A stretch of DNA of 29,246 nucleotides from a virus. The position numbers and the translations under genes are program-made. The stretch spans positions 1-29,246 of IMG/VR virus record IMGVR_UViG_3300042197_000433. One strand, 5' to 3'. The notes beneath the pieces are model-generated. The model saw nothing but the letters and a program-made list of their open reading frames with translations. It did not search any database and was not told the DNA's origin. Each line of letters opens with the position of its first letter. Positions within the stretch are counted from its first letter, which is position 1. This document shows, piece after piece, positions 20,848 to 29,033 of this stretch.

Positions 20848-23421
20848 TCAGTCTCCGATGGATACCTCGAGGGTCAGGCCGACGATTGTCAACGGGAGCG
20901 GGTCGGACTGGCGCACGTACACGCTGCCGGCCGACTGCCAGGTGGGGGTCAGCTTGCTGCCGACCTCCTCGGTCTTGAGCCCGGGCGGCGAGCCGTAGGG
21001 TTCCGTGGTCCGCTGCTTGGCCTCCACCAGCTTGTCCGCGCTCGGGCCGATGAAGATGCCGCTCGAGCGGAACACCCGCAGCCACGCCTCGTTGACGTTC
21101 TTGACGCGGCCCTGCCCGAAGCCGTCCACCTGCAGGGTCATCGGCAGGGTCTGCAGGTCGCTGTTGTAAGGCAAACCGACATGCACCAGGGCGGCGGGTC
21201 GCTGCAACGCAGCCGTGCCGCCCGTCACGGTGACTTGCGGCATGACGGCGCCATCCGCGAGGATGCTGACCGTCTTGCCCTCAAGGTGCGTCAGGCCGCT
21301 GACGGTGTCTCTGGCGAACGCCCAGGTGGCGGTGGCGACGTTGCGGAGCGGTGCCGGCAGGGTGCGGTCCACGCGGACGGTAGCCACGGTCGTGCTGGTC
21401 GTGCCGAGGATCGTCAGTCGGTACTTTTCGCCATCGGTGTTGGTCAGGACAATCACGTCGCCGACGTCGGTCGTGGCCGGGAACTGGAAGATCGCGCCGC
21501 TCGCCGTGATCGTCAGAACCTCGGCGGGCGTCCACAGCGTGCCGCCCGTGACCGTGACCGTGGTGGCCGTGGAGTTGTTGCCGTCGTAGGTCAGTCCGCT
21601 GTCAACGAAGAAGCAGTCCTCGAGGTTGTCCACCTGCCGGGTCTGGAACCGCTCGACGTACCGCTTGACAGTGCCGCCGATGTTCCGCGCCACGATGACG
21701 TACAGCGCGTCCTCGGCGCCCTCGGCAACGGCCGTGCAGCTCTCGAAAGCCCCGTCCGTGTCGTGCTGGTGCCATGCGGCGATCTGCTGCTCGGGAATGT
21801 ATGTCAGCCCGAGCATGGTGCCGGAGCTCGAGATGAACCACAGCAGCGGATGCGGAGCCTTGCTGTAGCACATGTCAACGATGTCGAGCCCGTCGAACAG
21901 GTGCGTGGAGCGCAGCGACAGGTCGCCCGTGATGAACCCGCTCGCCTGCCATGAGTACCCGAGCTCGCGGACGTGGCCGTCGCGTGCGGAGCAGTAGACC
22001 ACCGTGTTGTTGACGATGGACGGCTGGACGTTGTTCGCCCCGACGTAGGACTGCGGGCGCACCGAGATGGTGGTCGGCGTGATCACGTCGCTGTTCACGG
22101 GGCTGATGCGCCACTCGGCCGCGCTCGTCAGGGCGAGGAGCTGCGTGAGCGGAACCAGGTGCCGGATGGTGTTGGCCTCCCGTGCGGCGACCCGGAAGTT
22201 GATCCGGTCGGTGTCCTGCAGCGGGATGTGGTAGGACATGTCGCTCTCGGTGGACGTGCGCGTCATCCACAGCGTCTGCGGGGCGTTGTTGGTGCCGGCG
22301 AACACGCGCCGCTGCTCGAAGTAGCTGACCGCCGCGGGGTAGTTGTTCGTGGAGGCGAACACCGTCTCGGGGATGGGCGGCGTGATGCCCATGTCCGGCG
22401 CGATGTTGTTGTCCACGAACGACGTCGTTTCCGACTGCCCGATGTACCCGTACAGGCCGCTCTGGAGCTTGTAGACGTTGTACCGCGCCGCGCCGGTGAT
22501 CGCCACCCAGCTGACCGTGTTGTACGAACCGACCACGTTCAGGTTGTTGGTCGCGCTCGTCGGAGACGATGCCGGCGTCTCGTCGATGCCGTTGGACGCG
22601 ACGGCCGTGATGACGTAGGAGTTCGAGACGCTCTGCGTCTGCTCCATCGCCTGGACGATTCCGCCGCTCGTATATGCGGAGAACGCCGTCGTGTTCAGCT
22701 TGACGCCGGTCTGGTAGTTCGTCACCGAGAACTTGTCGGCCGCGTGGAACGTGTCGATGACGTAGAACTGGTTGTTGATCTGCGTCATGCCTCCGACGCC
22801 GCTGACGTAGATCGAGTCGCCTTCCGAGAGCGTCTTGTCCTTGGCATCGTTGGCGACGGTGATGTGTCCGGGATTTGCCTGCGTGATGTTGGTGATGTTG
22901 ATTCCCTGTCCGGCCGTCGCCGTGACGGTCGGGGCTGCCGGCGTGGAAATGCTCGCGCCGAACGTGATCGTCGTGAGCGTCCAGCTCGTCACCGAAACGC
23001 GGCGCAGTTCGCGTGGCGCGTAGTTTGGGTGGACGAGCGTCAGCACGTCGGCCGACTGCACGTAGTGGATGTCGAACAGGTCGGCCTCCGCATACGGGTT
23101 CGCGACCTCGTATGGCACGCCGCCGGACAGGATCGTCGCGCCCTGCGTGTGGAACCGGAAGTACCCGGCACCGAGCTCGATCACCACCGTCTGCGTCGTG
23201 CTGAACGTGAACGGGATCAGCCGCGTCCGCTTCGTGCTGTCCTTCACCTCGAGCACGAACTTCGTCCCCGGCCTGTTCTCGGCCGGCCCCTGCGGCAGCG
23301 CGATGAAGTTCAGCATCTTCGCCGCGCCCGTCTGGAACTTCACGTCATCGATCCGCCCGAACATCTCCGGGCTGACCTCTCCCCCCGCGAACGAGCGGTA
23401 GTAGGTGCGTGTCTGCGCCAT
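20848..23421 (-). CDS. Tail tubular protein B (nozzle), T7 gp12-like, with two inserted beta domains
   Basis: The true start is the ATG at 23419-23421 (MAQTRTYYRSFAGGEVSPEMFGRID), 1 bp after the gp11-like stop; a 23-codon upstream extension overlaps that gene and is rejected. The product is 857 aa. The N-terminus (FAGGEVSPEM, KMLNFIALPQGPAENRPGTKF, TQTVVIELGAGYFRF) is typical of podovirus nozzle proteins that close the tail and contact the receptor proteins. Two insertions stand out: an FCCH-like beta domain (about 172-257: NITQANPGHIT, DSIYVSGVGGMTQINNQFYVI, AYTSGGIV) and a fibronectin-III-like domain (about 266-337: YVITAVASNGIDET, YNVYKLQSGLYGYIG). After them the conserved body resumes (PAAVSYFEQRRVFAGTNNAPQTLWMT). 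Codon use matches the neighbours. Confidence 0.9.
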   Translation of the reverse strand: MAQTRTYYRSFAGGEVSPEMFGRIDDVKFQTGAAKMLNFIALPQGPAENRPGTKFVLEVKDSTKRTRLIPFTFSTTQTVVIELGAGYFRFHTQGATILSGGVPYEVANPYAEADLFDIHYVQSADVLTLVHPNYAPRELRRVSVTSWTLTTITFGASISTPAAPTVTATAGQGINITNITQANPGHITVANDAKDKTLSEGDSIYVSGVGGMTQINNQFYVIDTFHAADKFSVTNYQTGVKLNTTAFSAYTSGGIVQAMEQTQSVSNSYVITAVASNGIDETPASSPTSATNNLNVVGSYNTVSWVAITGAARYNVYKLQSGLYGYIGQSETTSFVDNNIAPDMGITPPIPETVFASTNNYPAAVSYFEQRRVFAGTNNAPQTLWMTRTSTESDMSYHIPLQDTDRINFRVAAREANTIRHLVPLTQLLALTSAAEWRISPVNSDVITPTTISVRPQSYVGANNVQPSIVNNTVVYCSARDGHVRELGYSWQASGFITGDLSLRSTHLFDGLDIVDMCYSKAPHPLLWFISSSGTMLGLTYIPEQQIAAWHQHDTDGAFESCTAVAEGAEDALYVIVARNIGGTVKRYVERFQTRQVDNLEDCFFVDSGLTYDGNNSTATTVTVTGGTLWTPAEVLTITASGAIFQFPATTDVGDVIVLTNTDGEKYRLTILGTTSTTVATVRVDRTLPAPLRNVATATWAFARDTVSGLTHLEGKTVSILADGAVMPQVTVTGGTAALQRPAALVHVGLPYNSDLQTLPMTLQVDGFGQGRVKNVNEAWLRVFRSSGIFIGPSADKLVEAKQRTTEPYGSPPGLKTEEVGSKLTPTWQSAGSVYVRQSDPLPLTIVGLTLEVSIGD

Positions 23422-23422
23422 G

Positions 23423-24103
23423 TCAGCGGCCGGAGATCCAGGAGGTGACGTGCTCGGGCTTGACGTCGCGCTGCATCGCGTCGGAGGCACGCGCCTGCGC
23501 GACGTACACCGCCGCCATCTGCAGGCACCGCTTCGCCTCGGCGGCCCCTTCCGCGCCCTTGATCACCGGGCCGGCGAGGAGCGAGGCGAGCTGCCACGAC
23601 AGCGCGATGGTGAACATCGGGTCGAACTTGGTGGTGTCCGTCACGTATGCCTGGTAGCGCAGCAGCGCGCTCTCCTGGTTCGTGTAGATCACCTTGTTTC
23701 CGCTCGCGTCCGTCTCGACCTGGTACTCCTGCGGGACGTACACGCCGGAGGCGACGATCTGCGAGTTCGTCCAGCCGAACCCGTACCTGTCGGCCGGGTA
23801 GGCGCGCACCGCGTAGTCGTTCTCGGCCTGCGGCGGCAGGACGCTGACCGCGACCATCATGTCGGCCGGCGCGGCGTAGGCGTACTTCCACATGGTGTAC
23901 GGCATGGTCACCTGCGCGAGGCTGATGCGCCGCGAGGCGAACGACCACTGCGCCGACTGCAGGAGCATGTCCCTCGCGACGGGGTAGAACCGCTGGCAGT
24001 GCTCGGCCTGCGGCGACCCCTCGGGCGGGTTGATGCTGGCGACCGTGGCATCGTCTCCGAGGTGCGCCAGCGCGAGGTTGCAGATTTCGACTTCGGACGC
24101 CAT
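23423..24103 (-). CDS. Tail tubular protein A (adaptor), T7 gp11-like, 226 aa
   Basis: A strong AAGGAGG lies 6-7 nt before the ATG. The protein starts ASEVEICNLALAHLGDDATVASINPPEGS and continues with AEHCQRFYPVARDMLLQSAQWSFASRR; this block (ALAHLG, then YxxxRDxxLxxxxWxFA) is the signature of the podovirus adaptor/gatekeeper family that bridges portal and nozzle. The C-terminal part is helical (WQLASLLAGPVIKGAEGAAEAKRCLQMA). Length is normal (T7 gp11 is 196 aa). It lies directly before the nozzle gene, as in T7 and BPP-1-like phages. The gene is preceded by a perfect stem-loop. Confidence 0.92.
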   Translation of the reverse strand: MASEVEICNLALAHLGDDATVASINPPEGSPQAEHCQRFYPVARDMLLQSAQWSFASRRISLAQVTMPYTMWKYAYAAPADMMVAVSVLPPQAENDYAVRAYPADRYGFGWTNSQIVASGVYVPQEYQVETDASGNKVIYTNQESALLRYQAYVTDTTKFDPMFTIALSWQLASLLAGPVIKGAEGAAEAKRCLQMAAVYVAQARASDAMQRDVKPEHVTSWISGR

Positions 24104-24120
24104 GCCGTCCTCCTTGTGAG

Positions 24121-24157
24121 AGGAGGGGAGCCGTGGTTTCCCGCCGACTCCCCTCCT
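24121..24157 (-). promoter_or_regulatory. Perfect 10-bp stem-loop between head and tail genes
   Basis: AGGAGGGGAG (24121-24130) pairs fully with CTCCCCTCCT (24148-24157) around a 17-nt loop. It sits in the only gap longer than 50 bp within the capsid-neck genes (24104-24179), 18 nt upstream of the gp11-like start on the coding strand, and no T-run follows. It may act as a weak attenuator or an RNA-processing site that lowers tail relative to capsid expression; it also places an anti-Shine-Dalgarno-like CTCCCCTCC next to the AAGGAGG of the gp11-like gene, so it could fold with it. Confidence 0.6.
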
Positions 24158-24179
24158 TGTTCACAGACTCAACATCGGA

Positions 24180-24389
24180 TCACTCCGTGGCGATGGCCTC
24201 GGCCTTGGGCTTCCGTCCGGGCCGCAGCTTGGGAGCGGGTGCCTCCTCGTGGGAGGGCCGCGCCGCCTGCGTGCCACCGTCGAGATACTCGAGGTGGTGG
24301 TTGAACGGACCGTCGTAGTTGAACATCTCGCCCTCCTTCCGGAGGTGATTGTCGATGAACACCACGACCTTCGCCTTGACTCGCGCCAT
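24180..24389 (-). CDS. Small conserved head-region protein, 69 aa
   Basis: AGGAG lies 6 nt before ATG. The N-terminal half reads as strands (RVKAKVVVFIDNHLRKEGEMFNYDG), then PFNHHLEYLDG and a Pro/Ala/Lys-rich tail (APAPKLRPGRKPKAEA). Small proteins beginning with K-V-x-x-h-x-x-x-x-x-x-x-G-x-x-F-x-Y-x-G-P are common between capsid and neck genes of phages and are thought to be accessory head proteins; the role here is not known. It lies between the cement protein and the gp11-like gene and is co-transcribed with them. Confidence 0.72.
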   Translation of the reverse strand: MARVKAKVVVFIDNHLRKEGEMFNYDGPFNHHLEYLDGGTQAARPSHEEAPAPKLRPGRKPKAEAIATE

Positions 24390-24401
24390 GAAATGCTCCT
24401 A

Positions 24402-24872
24402 TCAGATCACGTTGCTGACGGCAAACCCAGAAGCGTAGTACTTCTTGCCGTCCTGGATGTCCGTCACGACCTGCGTGAGGAAGCTGCCGCCGGTCGGCGA
24501 GGCAGAGCAGGTGTACTGCGCTCCGAGGTAACGCTCGCCGAGCGAGGCCACCTGCGGCGGGATGGGAACGATGTACTGCGTGCCGGCGGTCAGGGCAGTA
24601 GCAGTAATCGCCCCAGTCGCTGCAATCACGGTCGGGCTGGAGAGGGACGCATTGTCATCGGTCACGACCTGCATGGTGATGGTGCCGGTGCCGCCGAACC
24701 CGGCCACGACGGTGAAGACCATGAACAGGTCACGGCCTTCGCCGATTTCGCGGGCAACGCTCAAGTCAATGACGTCAGTGGACACGGCGGTTGCCGTGAT
24801 GGCCTGACCAGTGATTGCGCTGGGAAGGCCGTTGTTCGTACCAGAAACAACGAGATTCTTGTCGGTGATCAT
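24402..24872 (-). CDS. Bbp16-like capsid cement (decoration) protein, 156 aa
   Basis: Start is ATG at 24870-24872 (MITDKNLVVSG), with AAGGAAA about 10 nt upstream; the longer frame from 24932 overlaps the capsid gene and reads unnaturally. The family pattern is visible: ITATAVSTDVIDL, then EIGEGRDLFMVFTVVAGFGGTGTITMQVV, LSSPTVIAATGAI, and GERYLGAQYTCSAS. Bbp16-family proteins of BPP-1-like phages bind between capsomers and stabilise the shell. The gene follows the major capsid gene as in that lineage. The strongly beta content and Thr/Ala/Gly-rich strands fit a jelly-roll-like cement protein. Confidence 0.88.
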   Translation of the reverse strand: MITDKNLVVSGTNNGLPSAITGQAITATAVSTDVIDLSVAREIGEGRDLFMVFTVVAGFGGTGTITMQVVTDDNASLSSPTVIAATGAITATALTAGTQYIVPIPPQVASLGERYLGAQYTCSASPTGGSFLTQVVTDIQDGKKYYASGFAVSNVI

Positions 24873-24897
24873 TTGAGTGGTTTCCTTCTGTGTCCTA

Positions 24898-25920
24898 TCA
24901 GGACACGAGAGATTCGGTGTTGATGATGGCATCGCAGCAACGCAGCGGGACGCCCTGGAACGACAGCCACGACTGCGGCGTGCCGAACTGCGACACGGCC
25001 TCGTTCACCTTCAGGACGTACTGGCTGCGATCCATCGCCTGGATGGCAAGGCCGCTGTGGACGGTGCGGTTCATGTAGAACGCGGCACGGCCCATCGCCA
25101 TGTTGGGGATGCGGTACAGGGCGCGGCTCATCAGCTTGATGATCGCCGTGGAGTCACCGACTTCCTGGGTGCCGCTCTGCGTCATCAGGTCGCTGACGTC
25201 GATGTTGCAGATGCGGACCACGTAGCGCCAGTCCTTCACGACCAGGCCGTTCTTCCACTGGTAACGCGTGGCGTACGCCTGCATGCGGTTGGCGCCAGAA
25301 TCCGTGTACACGGTCTGCTCGCCCAGATCCTCATGCATCAGGCCAGCCTGCGAACCCTTGGGGAAGGGGCAGTACACCGTGTTGTCGCCCCACACCACGA
25401 GGAAGATCGAGGTGTTGTCGCTAGACGCGCCGCCAGCCTTCAGCACGTTCTGGCCGTTGCCGGCGGTGCTGCTGGAGTACCGCGGCGCAAGGCCGAGGAA
25501 CTGCTTCGGGTCGGTGGCGGGGTTGCCGTAGAACAGGGTCGTGGCCTGCGTCTGGTTCATGGCCTCGAGGAACGCGACGTCCTCGGACAGGCGGAACTGC
25601 GCGGTGTTGCCGTTCAGCATGGCGAGATCCTTGTCGATCTCGCTGCGGGCCTCGAGGATGCCGCACGCCTCATCGACCTGCGCGGTCGTGGACCTGCTGT
25701 TCGGGATGCCCTGGTTGAGGGCGCGCCAGTACACGGACGGGAGGCCAGTGCGGATCACGACGCGGTCGCCGGTCGGCAGGTTGCCTTCCTTGAACACGCA
25801 GTCGGTGAGAATCTCGTTGGTCTGCGAGAGGAGTTCCGCGATGACCGGGACGCGGCCCTCGGGGTCGGTGCGCTTCGCCCAGTCGGCGAGCGTCAGATTT
25901 GACGTCGGGAGAGTTGCCAT
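24898..25920 (-). CDS. Major capsid protein, Bbp17-type
   Basis: AAGGA stands about 10 nt before ATG. The 340-aa product has the features of the BPP-1-like HK97-fold capsid family: N-terminal TLADWAKRTDPEGRVPVIAELL, QTNEILTDCVFKEGNLPTGDRVVIRTGLPSVYWR, an E-loop region, VAFLEAMNQTQATTLFYGNP and KQFLGLAPRYSS, and C-terminal A-domain strands (VVWGDNTVYCPFPKGSQAG, QWKNGLVVKDWRYVVRI). It is the structural core of the virion. Neighbours (scaffold upstream, cement protein downstream) are in the order of Bordetella phage BPP-1. Composition is even and GC-rich, as expected for a highly expressed, vertically kept gene. Confidence 0.94.
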   Translation of the reverse strand: MATLPTSNLTLADWAKRTDPEGRVPVIAELLSQTNEILTDCVFKEGNLPTGDRVVIRTGLPSVYWRALNQGIPNSRSTTAQVDEACGILEARSEIDKDLAMLNGNTAQFRLSEDVAFLEAMNQTQATTLFYGNPATDPKQFLGLAPRYSSSTAGNGQNVLKAGGASSDNTSIFLVVWGDNTVYCPFPKGSQAGLMHEDLGEQTVYTDSGANRMQAYATRYQWKNGLVVKDWRYVVRICNIDVSDLMTQSGTQEVGDSTAIIKLMSRALYRIPNMAMGRAAFYMNRTVHSGLAIQAMDRSQYVLKVNEAVSQFGTPQSWLSFQGVPLRCCDAIINTESLVS

Positions 25921-25938
25921 TGTGGTGGTTCCTTGTGA

Positions 25939-26622
25939 TTAGGTGGAGTAGAGAGCGTCGGCGAGGTCGGCGAACGACTTCGGCCCGGTGCGGGCCTGCG
26001 CGGCTGCGCCCGTGACAACGGTGTCCTCGCTGATCGCCTTGCCGGCGCGGTACATGAACCGGATCACCTCGGGATGGTTCCCGAGGCCCGATTCGTTGAG
26101 CAGGGAGCGCAGCTCGGCGGTGCCGAACTGGTCGAGCGCCTTCTTCGCCACGGACAGGTTCTGCGGCAGCTTCTCGCCGCCGAACTCCTTGTCACCCTTC
26201 GATGACTCGGCCCATCCGTTGCGAACCGCCTCGATCTGCGCCATCTGACGCTCGGCCATCTTGGGGGCCATCGCGTCAAGGACGCTCTGCGCGGCTTCCT
26301 GCGACAGGTTCAGCTTCTTCGCCACCTCGGAGTACGCCGCAAGGACATCCCCGTCGAAGGACTGGCCTTCGGGAGCCTTGAACTCGTACTTCTCCGGCGC
26401 ACCCTCCGGCTTCGGCGTCTCGGCCTCTGCCTTCGGGGTCGCCTCGGTGGACTCGGCCTTTCCGGCAGCGGCCGCATCAGCGGCTTGCCGGTCCTGGGTC
26501 GCGGTCGCCTCCTGCGTCTTGCCGTACAGCTTGTCGGCCGTCGCCGACACGCCTTCCGGCGCCGAAGATGCTGGTGAGCCTTCAGTGGTCGTTGCGGCTT
26601 CCATCATCGTTGGTTCCGTCAT
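25939..26622 (-). CDS. Capsid scaffold/assembly protein, 227 aa
   Basis: AAGGAG lies about 10 nt before ATG. Residues 1-85 are acidic, Ala/Glu/Thr/Pro-rich and disordered (EATATQDRQAADAAAAGKAESTEATPK), followed by EKYEFKAPEGQSFDGDVLAAYSEVAKKLNLSQEAAQSVLDAM (helical), FGGEKLPQNLSVAKKALDQFG and HPEVIRFMYRAGKAISED. This layout is typical of phage scaffold-like proteins encoded just before the major capsid gene; they template the procapsid and are removed later. Its 5' end overlaps the Bbp19-like gene by 41 bp. Similar proteins are sometimes annotated as peptidases, but no catalytic motif is seen here. Confidence 0.88.
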   Translation of the reverse strand: MTEPTMMEAATTTEGSPASSAPEGVSATADKLYGKTQEATATQDRQAADAAAAGKAESTEATPKAEAETPKPEGAPEKYEFKAPEGQSFDGDVLAAYSEVAKKLNLSQEAAQSVLDAMAPKMAERQMAQIEAVRNGWAESSKGDKEFGGEKLPQNLSVAKKALDQFGTAELRSLLNESGLGNHPEVIRFMYRAGKAISEDTVVTGAAAQARTGPKSFADLADALYST

Positions 26623-26929
26623 TGTTCGCTTGCTCCTTCATCATTGCCGGGTACTGCTCCGGGCAGAGCACGTGGATCATGGCGATGAGCCGCAATCCCT
26701 GGTTCCTGTTCCCTTCCGCGAACGCCATCGACATGGCGTTGGTGTTGAAGGTGGTGCGGAACACGCCTGCCTGGTCGAGGAGGCGCCACACGACGCGGCG
26801 TCCCCTCTTGCTTGACATGAGCCACTTCACGTCCGATTCCTCGTTCTCGCGGGTGATGCGCTCGCGCAGATCCTTGTCTGCCTTCATGCGCTCCTGACCG
26901 CGTAGGTCGAGGGGGTCGTAGTTGCTCAC
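26582..26929 (-). CDS. Bbp19-like protein, 115 aa
   Basis: The conserved core is VKWLMSSKRGRRVVWRLLDQAGVFRTTF, then AEGNRNQGLRLIAMIHVLCPEQYPAMMKE; this is the Bbp19-like phage domain described from BPP-1. The role is unsettled; its place between portal and scaffold suggests a small assembly factor. The start is a GTG at 26927-26929 with no clear Shine-Dalgarno, so an internal ATG is possible. The C-terminal tail is Asn/Asp-rich. It overlaps the scaffold start by 41 bp, so the two may be coupled in translation. The 42-bp gap before the gene contains no gene. Confidence 0.82.
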   Translation of the reverse strand: MSNYDPLDLRGQERMKADKDLRERITRENEESDVKWLMSSKRGRRVVWRLLDQAGVFRTTFNTNAMSMAFAEGNRNQGLRLIAMIHVLCPEQYPAMMKEQANNDGTNDDGSRNDH

Positions 26930-26971
26930 GGGCGGACTGTATGCATGCGTCCAATGCTTACGGGTACTGCG

Positions 26972-28687
26972 TCACAGCTCCACGCCGGACGGCGAGCCGT
27001 ACCCGCTGAACATGTTGATGACGTCCGTCAAGGCGTTCTGGCTGCCGCCCGTGGGAGCCTGCGCCATGTTCTTGACGGTCGCCGACGTCTGCTGCATCGC
27101 TGCCGCCTGCTCCTTCGCGGCCATCGCCTGGTTGCGCGCCTGCCGCAGCATCGCGACGTCCTTGTCGGCGATGATCAGGGACGGGTCCACGCCGAGCATG
27201 TCGGCGTACACGTCAGCCCATTGGTCCTGGTCGAACTTGTCCAGGATGTCCGGCTTCATCCTCGCGATGGCGCCGAGGTTCCCGACGAACCTGTCAACGG
27301 CGTTCGTGCCGATGGCGCGCTGCGCCTGCGCCAGCATTGACACGAACTCGACGTTCAGGTCCATGCCCTGCAGCTCCTCCGGGGCAGGCGGCAGCATCCC
27401 CGCCTGCACCATGCGGGTGAATGTGATGTCAATGAGCGGGTCGAGCAGCTCGTTGTGCAGCCGCTCGAGGACCGGGCCGAGCATCAGGAGCTTCTCCTCA
27501 TGCCGCTCGGCGACCTCTGTGGCGGTCATGCGGGTGTTTGCCTGCGAGGCGAGCATCAGGAACAGGTCGGCGTAGAACGCGCCGCGCACGCGCTCGCGGC
27601 AGTCCTGGATGTCGGCGAGCAGGTAGCTCAAGTTGAGGTTCACCTCGAACGCGGTCTTGATGCCCTGGCTGGCGCCGTCGTAGTACGACACGCCGCCCGG
27701 GAGCGTCTCCACGTCGCGGTTCTTCATGGACGCCGGCACCTGCAGGGGCGGCTTGGTCTGGTAGTCGATGGCCTGCGCCTTGCGGAGCTGTTCGTGCTGG
27801 AGCTGCTTGACGTCGCCGAGGGCGGCCATGCCGGGGCTGTTGCCGTAGATGTCGCCGCCGACCACCGACCAGCGCGGGCAGAGCGCCGGGAACTGCATGA
27901 ACCCGCCCTCGCGCAGGAACTTGTCCTGCTCGCCGCCGACCTCGAAGTACCACGACCCGTAGGGCATGTTCTTCGCGTCACGCTTGGACATGTCGCGGTC
28001 CTGGCGCGGCTCGATGGCGTGGATCACCGTCACCCACTGGTCGAGCGTGCCCGTCTCGTACATGTTGCGGACGGAGGTGGAGCAGTTCTCGAGGCCGAAC
28101 TCCTTGACGATCTGGCTGACCGTCATGTCGAACTCGCGGTACAGCGTGCAGACGCGGCCCTTGGCGTCGGTTGAGATCGCGTACTCGCCGCAGGTCAGCG
28201 GGTAGTGGTGGATCGCCTGCTCGTAGTCGGGCAGCACGATGCTCGCGGCGGTGCCGAACGCGCCGAGCTCCTCGTACATCAGGTGCAGGGAACGGTAGGT
28301 GTTCGACTTCTGGAACACGCGCTGCATGCGCTTGGTGACGTCATCGAGCCACAGCTTGACGGGGGCGTAGGAGTTCAGCTCCGGGTCGGGGGTGGCGAGC
28401 CGGAACCACTGCCGTGCGGGGCTCGTGGCGCCCGACATCAGGCCGGCGCCGAGCGTCTGGAGCGCCCGCGTCCCGGTGTTGTCGTAGATGTTGTTGTGCC
28501 GGCGGTAGCCGCGGTTTCGGTCCTGCGTGAAGTAGCGGCCGTTGCGCGGCAGGATGTAGTTCGTGAGCTCCTGCCAGTGCGCGTACCAGGATGCGCGCTC
28601 GCTCTTGAGTTGTCCCCACCTGGTGAACAGCCTGTCCCGCGTGGGGGCGTCGGGGTACGAGCGGTTGTCGCCGGTGTATTGGCTCAC
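26972..28687 (-). CDS. Portal (head-tail connector) protein, PF12236 type, 571 aa
   Basis: Start is GTG at 28685-28687, 1 bp after the upstream stop. The N-terminus (RLFTRWGQLKSERASWYAHWQELTNYILPRNGRYF) and GTRALQTLGAGLMSGATSPARQWFRL are diagnostic of podovirus head-tail connectors; further blocks are YEELGAFGTAASIV, TLYREFDMTVSQIVKEFG, GGDIYGNSPGMAALGDVKQLQ and MTATEVAERHEEKLLMLGPVLERLHNELLDPLI. The C-terminal barrel is helical and Gln/Ala-rich. It forms the dodecameric ring for DNA entry and tail attachment. The length is normal. All main blocks of the family are present in the same order. Confidence 0.95.
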   Translation of the reverse strand: MSQYTGDNRSYPDAPTRDRLFTRWGQLKSERASWYAHWQELTNYILPRNGRYFTQDRNRGYRRHNNIYDNTGTRALQTLGAGLMSGATSPARQWFRLATPDPELNSYAPVKLWLDDVTKRMQRVFQKSNTYRSLHLMYEELGAFGTAASIVLPDYEQAIHHYPLTCGEYAISTDAKGRVCTLYREFDMTVSQIVKEFGLENCSTSVRNMYETGTLDQWVTVIHAIEPRQDRDMSKRDAKNMPYGSWYFEVGGEQDKFLREGGFMQFPALCPRWSVVGGDIYGNSPGMAALGDVKQLQHEQLRKAQAIDYQTKPPLQVPASMKNRDVETLPGGVSYYDGASQGIKTAFEVNLNLSYLLADIQDCRERVRGAFYADLFLMLASQANTRMTATEVAERHEEKLLMLGPVLERLHNELLDPLIDITFTRMVQAGMLPPAPEELQGMDLNVEFVSMLAQAQRAIGTNAVDRFVGNLGAIARMKPDILDKFDQDQWADVYADMLGVDPSLIIADKDVAMLRQARNQAMAAKEQAAAMQQTSATVKNMAQAPTGGSQNALTDVINMFSGYGSPSGVEL

Positions 28688-28688
28688 G

Positions 28689-29033
28689 TCAGCCGCCCAG
28701 GAGCGACGAGCGCCCGAGGTTGAGATCCTGCGGGTTGATTCCCTGCGGCCCGGTCAGCATGGTGCCTGACGGCCCGCCGGCCTCCTGCGCCGCGGCCATG
28801 ATGGAGGAGATGTCGGGCTGCTGGCGGTTGGCCTCGCGCATCCGCATCTCGGAGGACCGCTGCTCGCGGCGTGCGATGGCGGTCTGTCGCGCCTGCGCCT
28901 GCTCCTGCTGCTGCATGGCGCGGCGCTGGGCCTTCTTGCCAGCCTCGCCGGCCGCGATGCTGTAGCCCGTGCCGGCGGCCGACGCAGCGGCCATTGCGAT
29001 CAACGCGATCTGCGAGATAGGGTCAATTCCCAT
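28689..29033 (-). CDS. Small virion-region protein with hydrophobic N-terminus, 114 aa
   Basis: The protein begins MGIDPISQIALIAMAAASAAGTGYSIAAG, a 20-residue hydrophobic, Ala-rich segment, then an Arg/Gln coiled coil (KAQRRAMQQQEQAQARQTAIARREQR) and a C-terminal motif GGPSGTMLTGPQGINPQDLNLGRSSLLGG. The last block is common in small phage proteins encoded beside the portal gene, usually of unknown function. The layout is similar to a small ejection protein and may contribute a membrane helix, but this is inference. It overlaps the GNAT gene by 11 bp and is followed 1 bp later by the portal. Confidence 0.75.
   Translation of the reverse strand: MGIDPISQIALIAMAAASAAGTGYSIAAGEAGKKAQRRAMQQQEQAQARQTAIARREQRSSEMRMREANRQQPDISSIMAAAQEAGGPSGTMLTGPQGINPQDLNLGRSSLLGG

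Noticed and set aside
21973-23448. + strand open frame of 491 codons opposite the nozzle gene
   Set aside because: Arg/Val/Asp-rich shadow of the gp12-like gene; no domain pattern and no ribosome-binding site.
11505-26970. AGTACCCGT shared just after the stops at 11514 and 26972 on the minus strand
   Set aside because: Only nine bases match and the flanks differ; two copies in a 29-kb sequence are not enough to call a late-promoter or processing motif.
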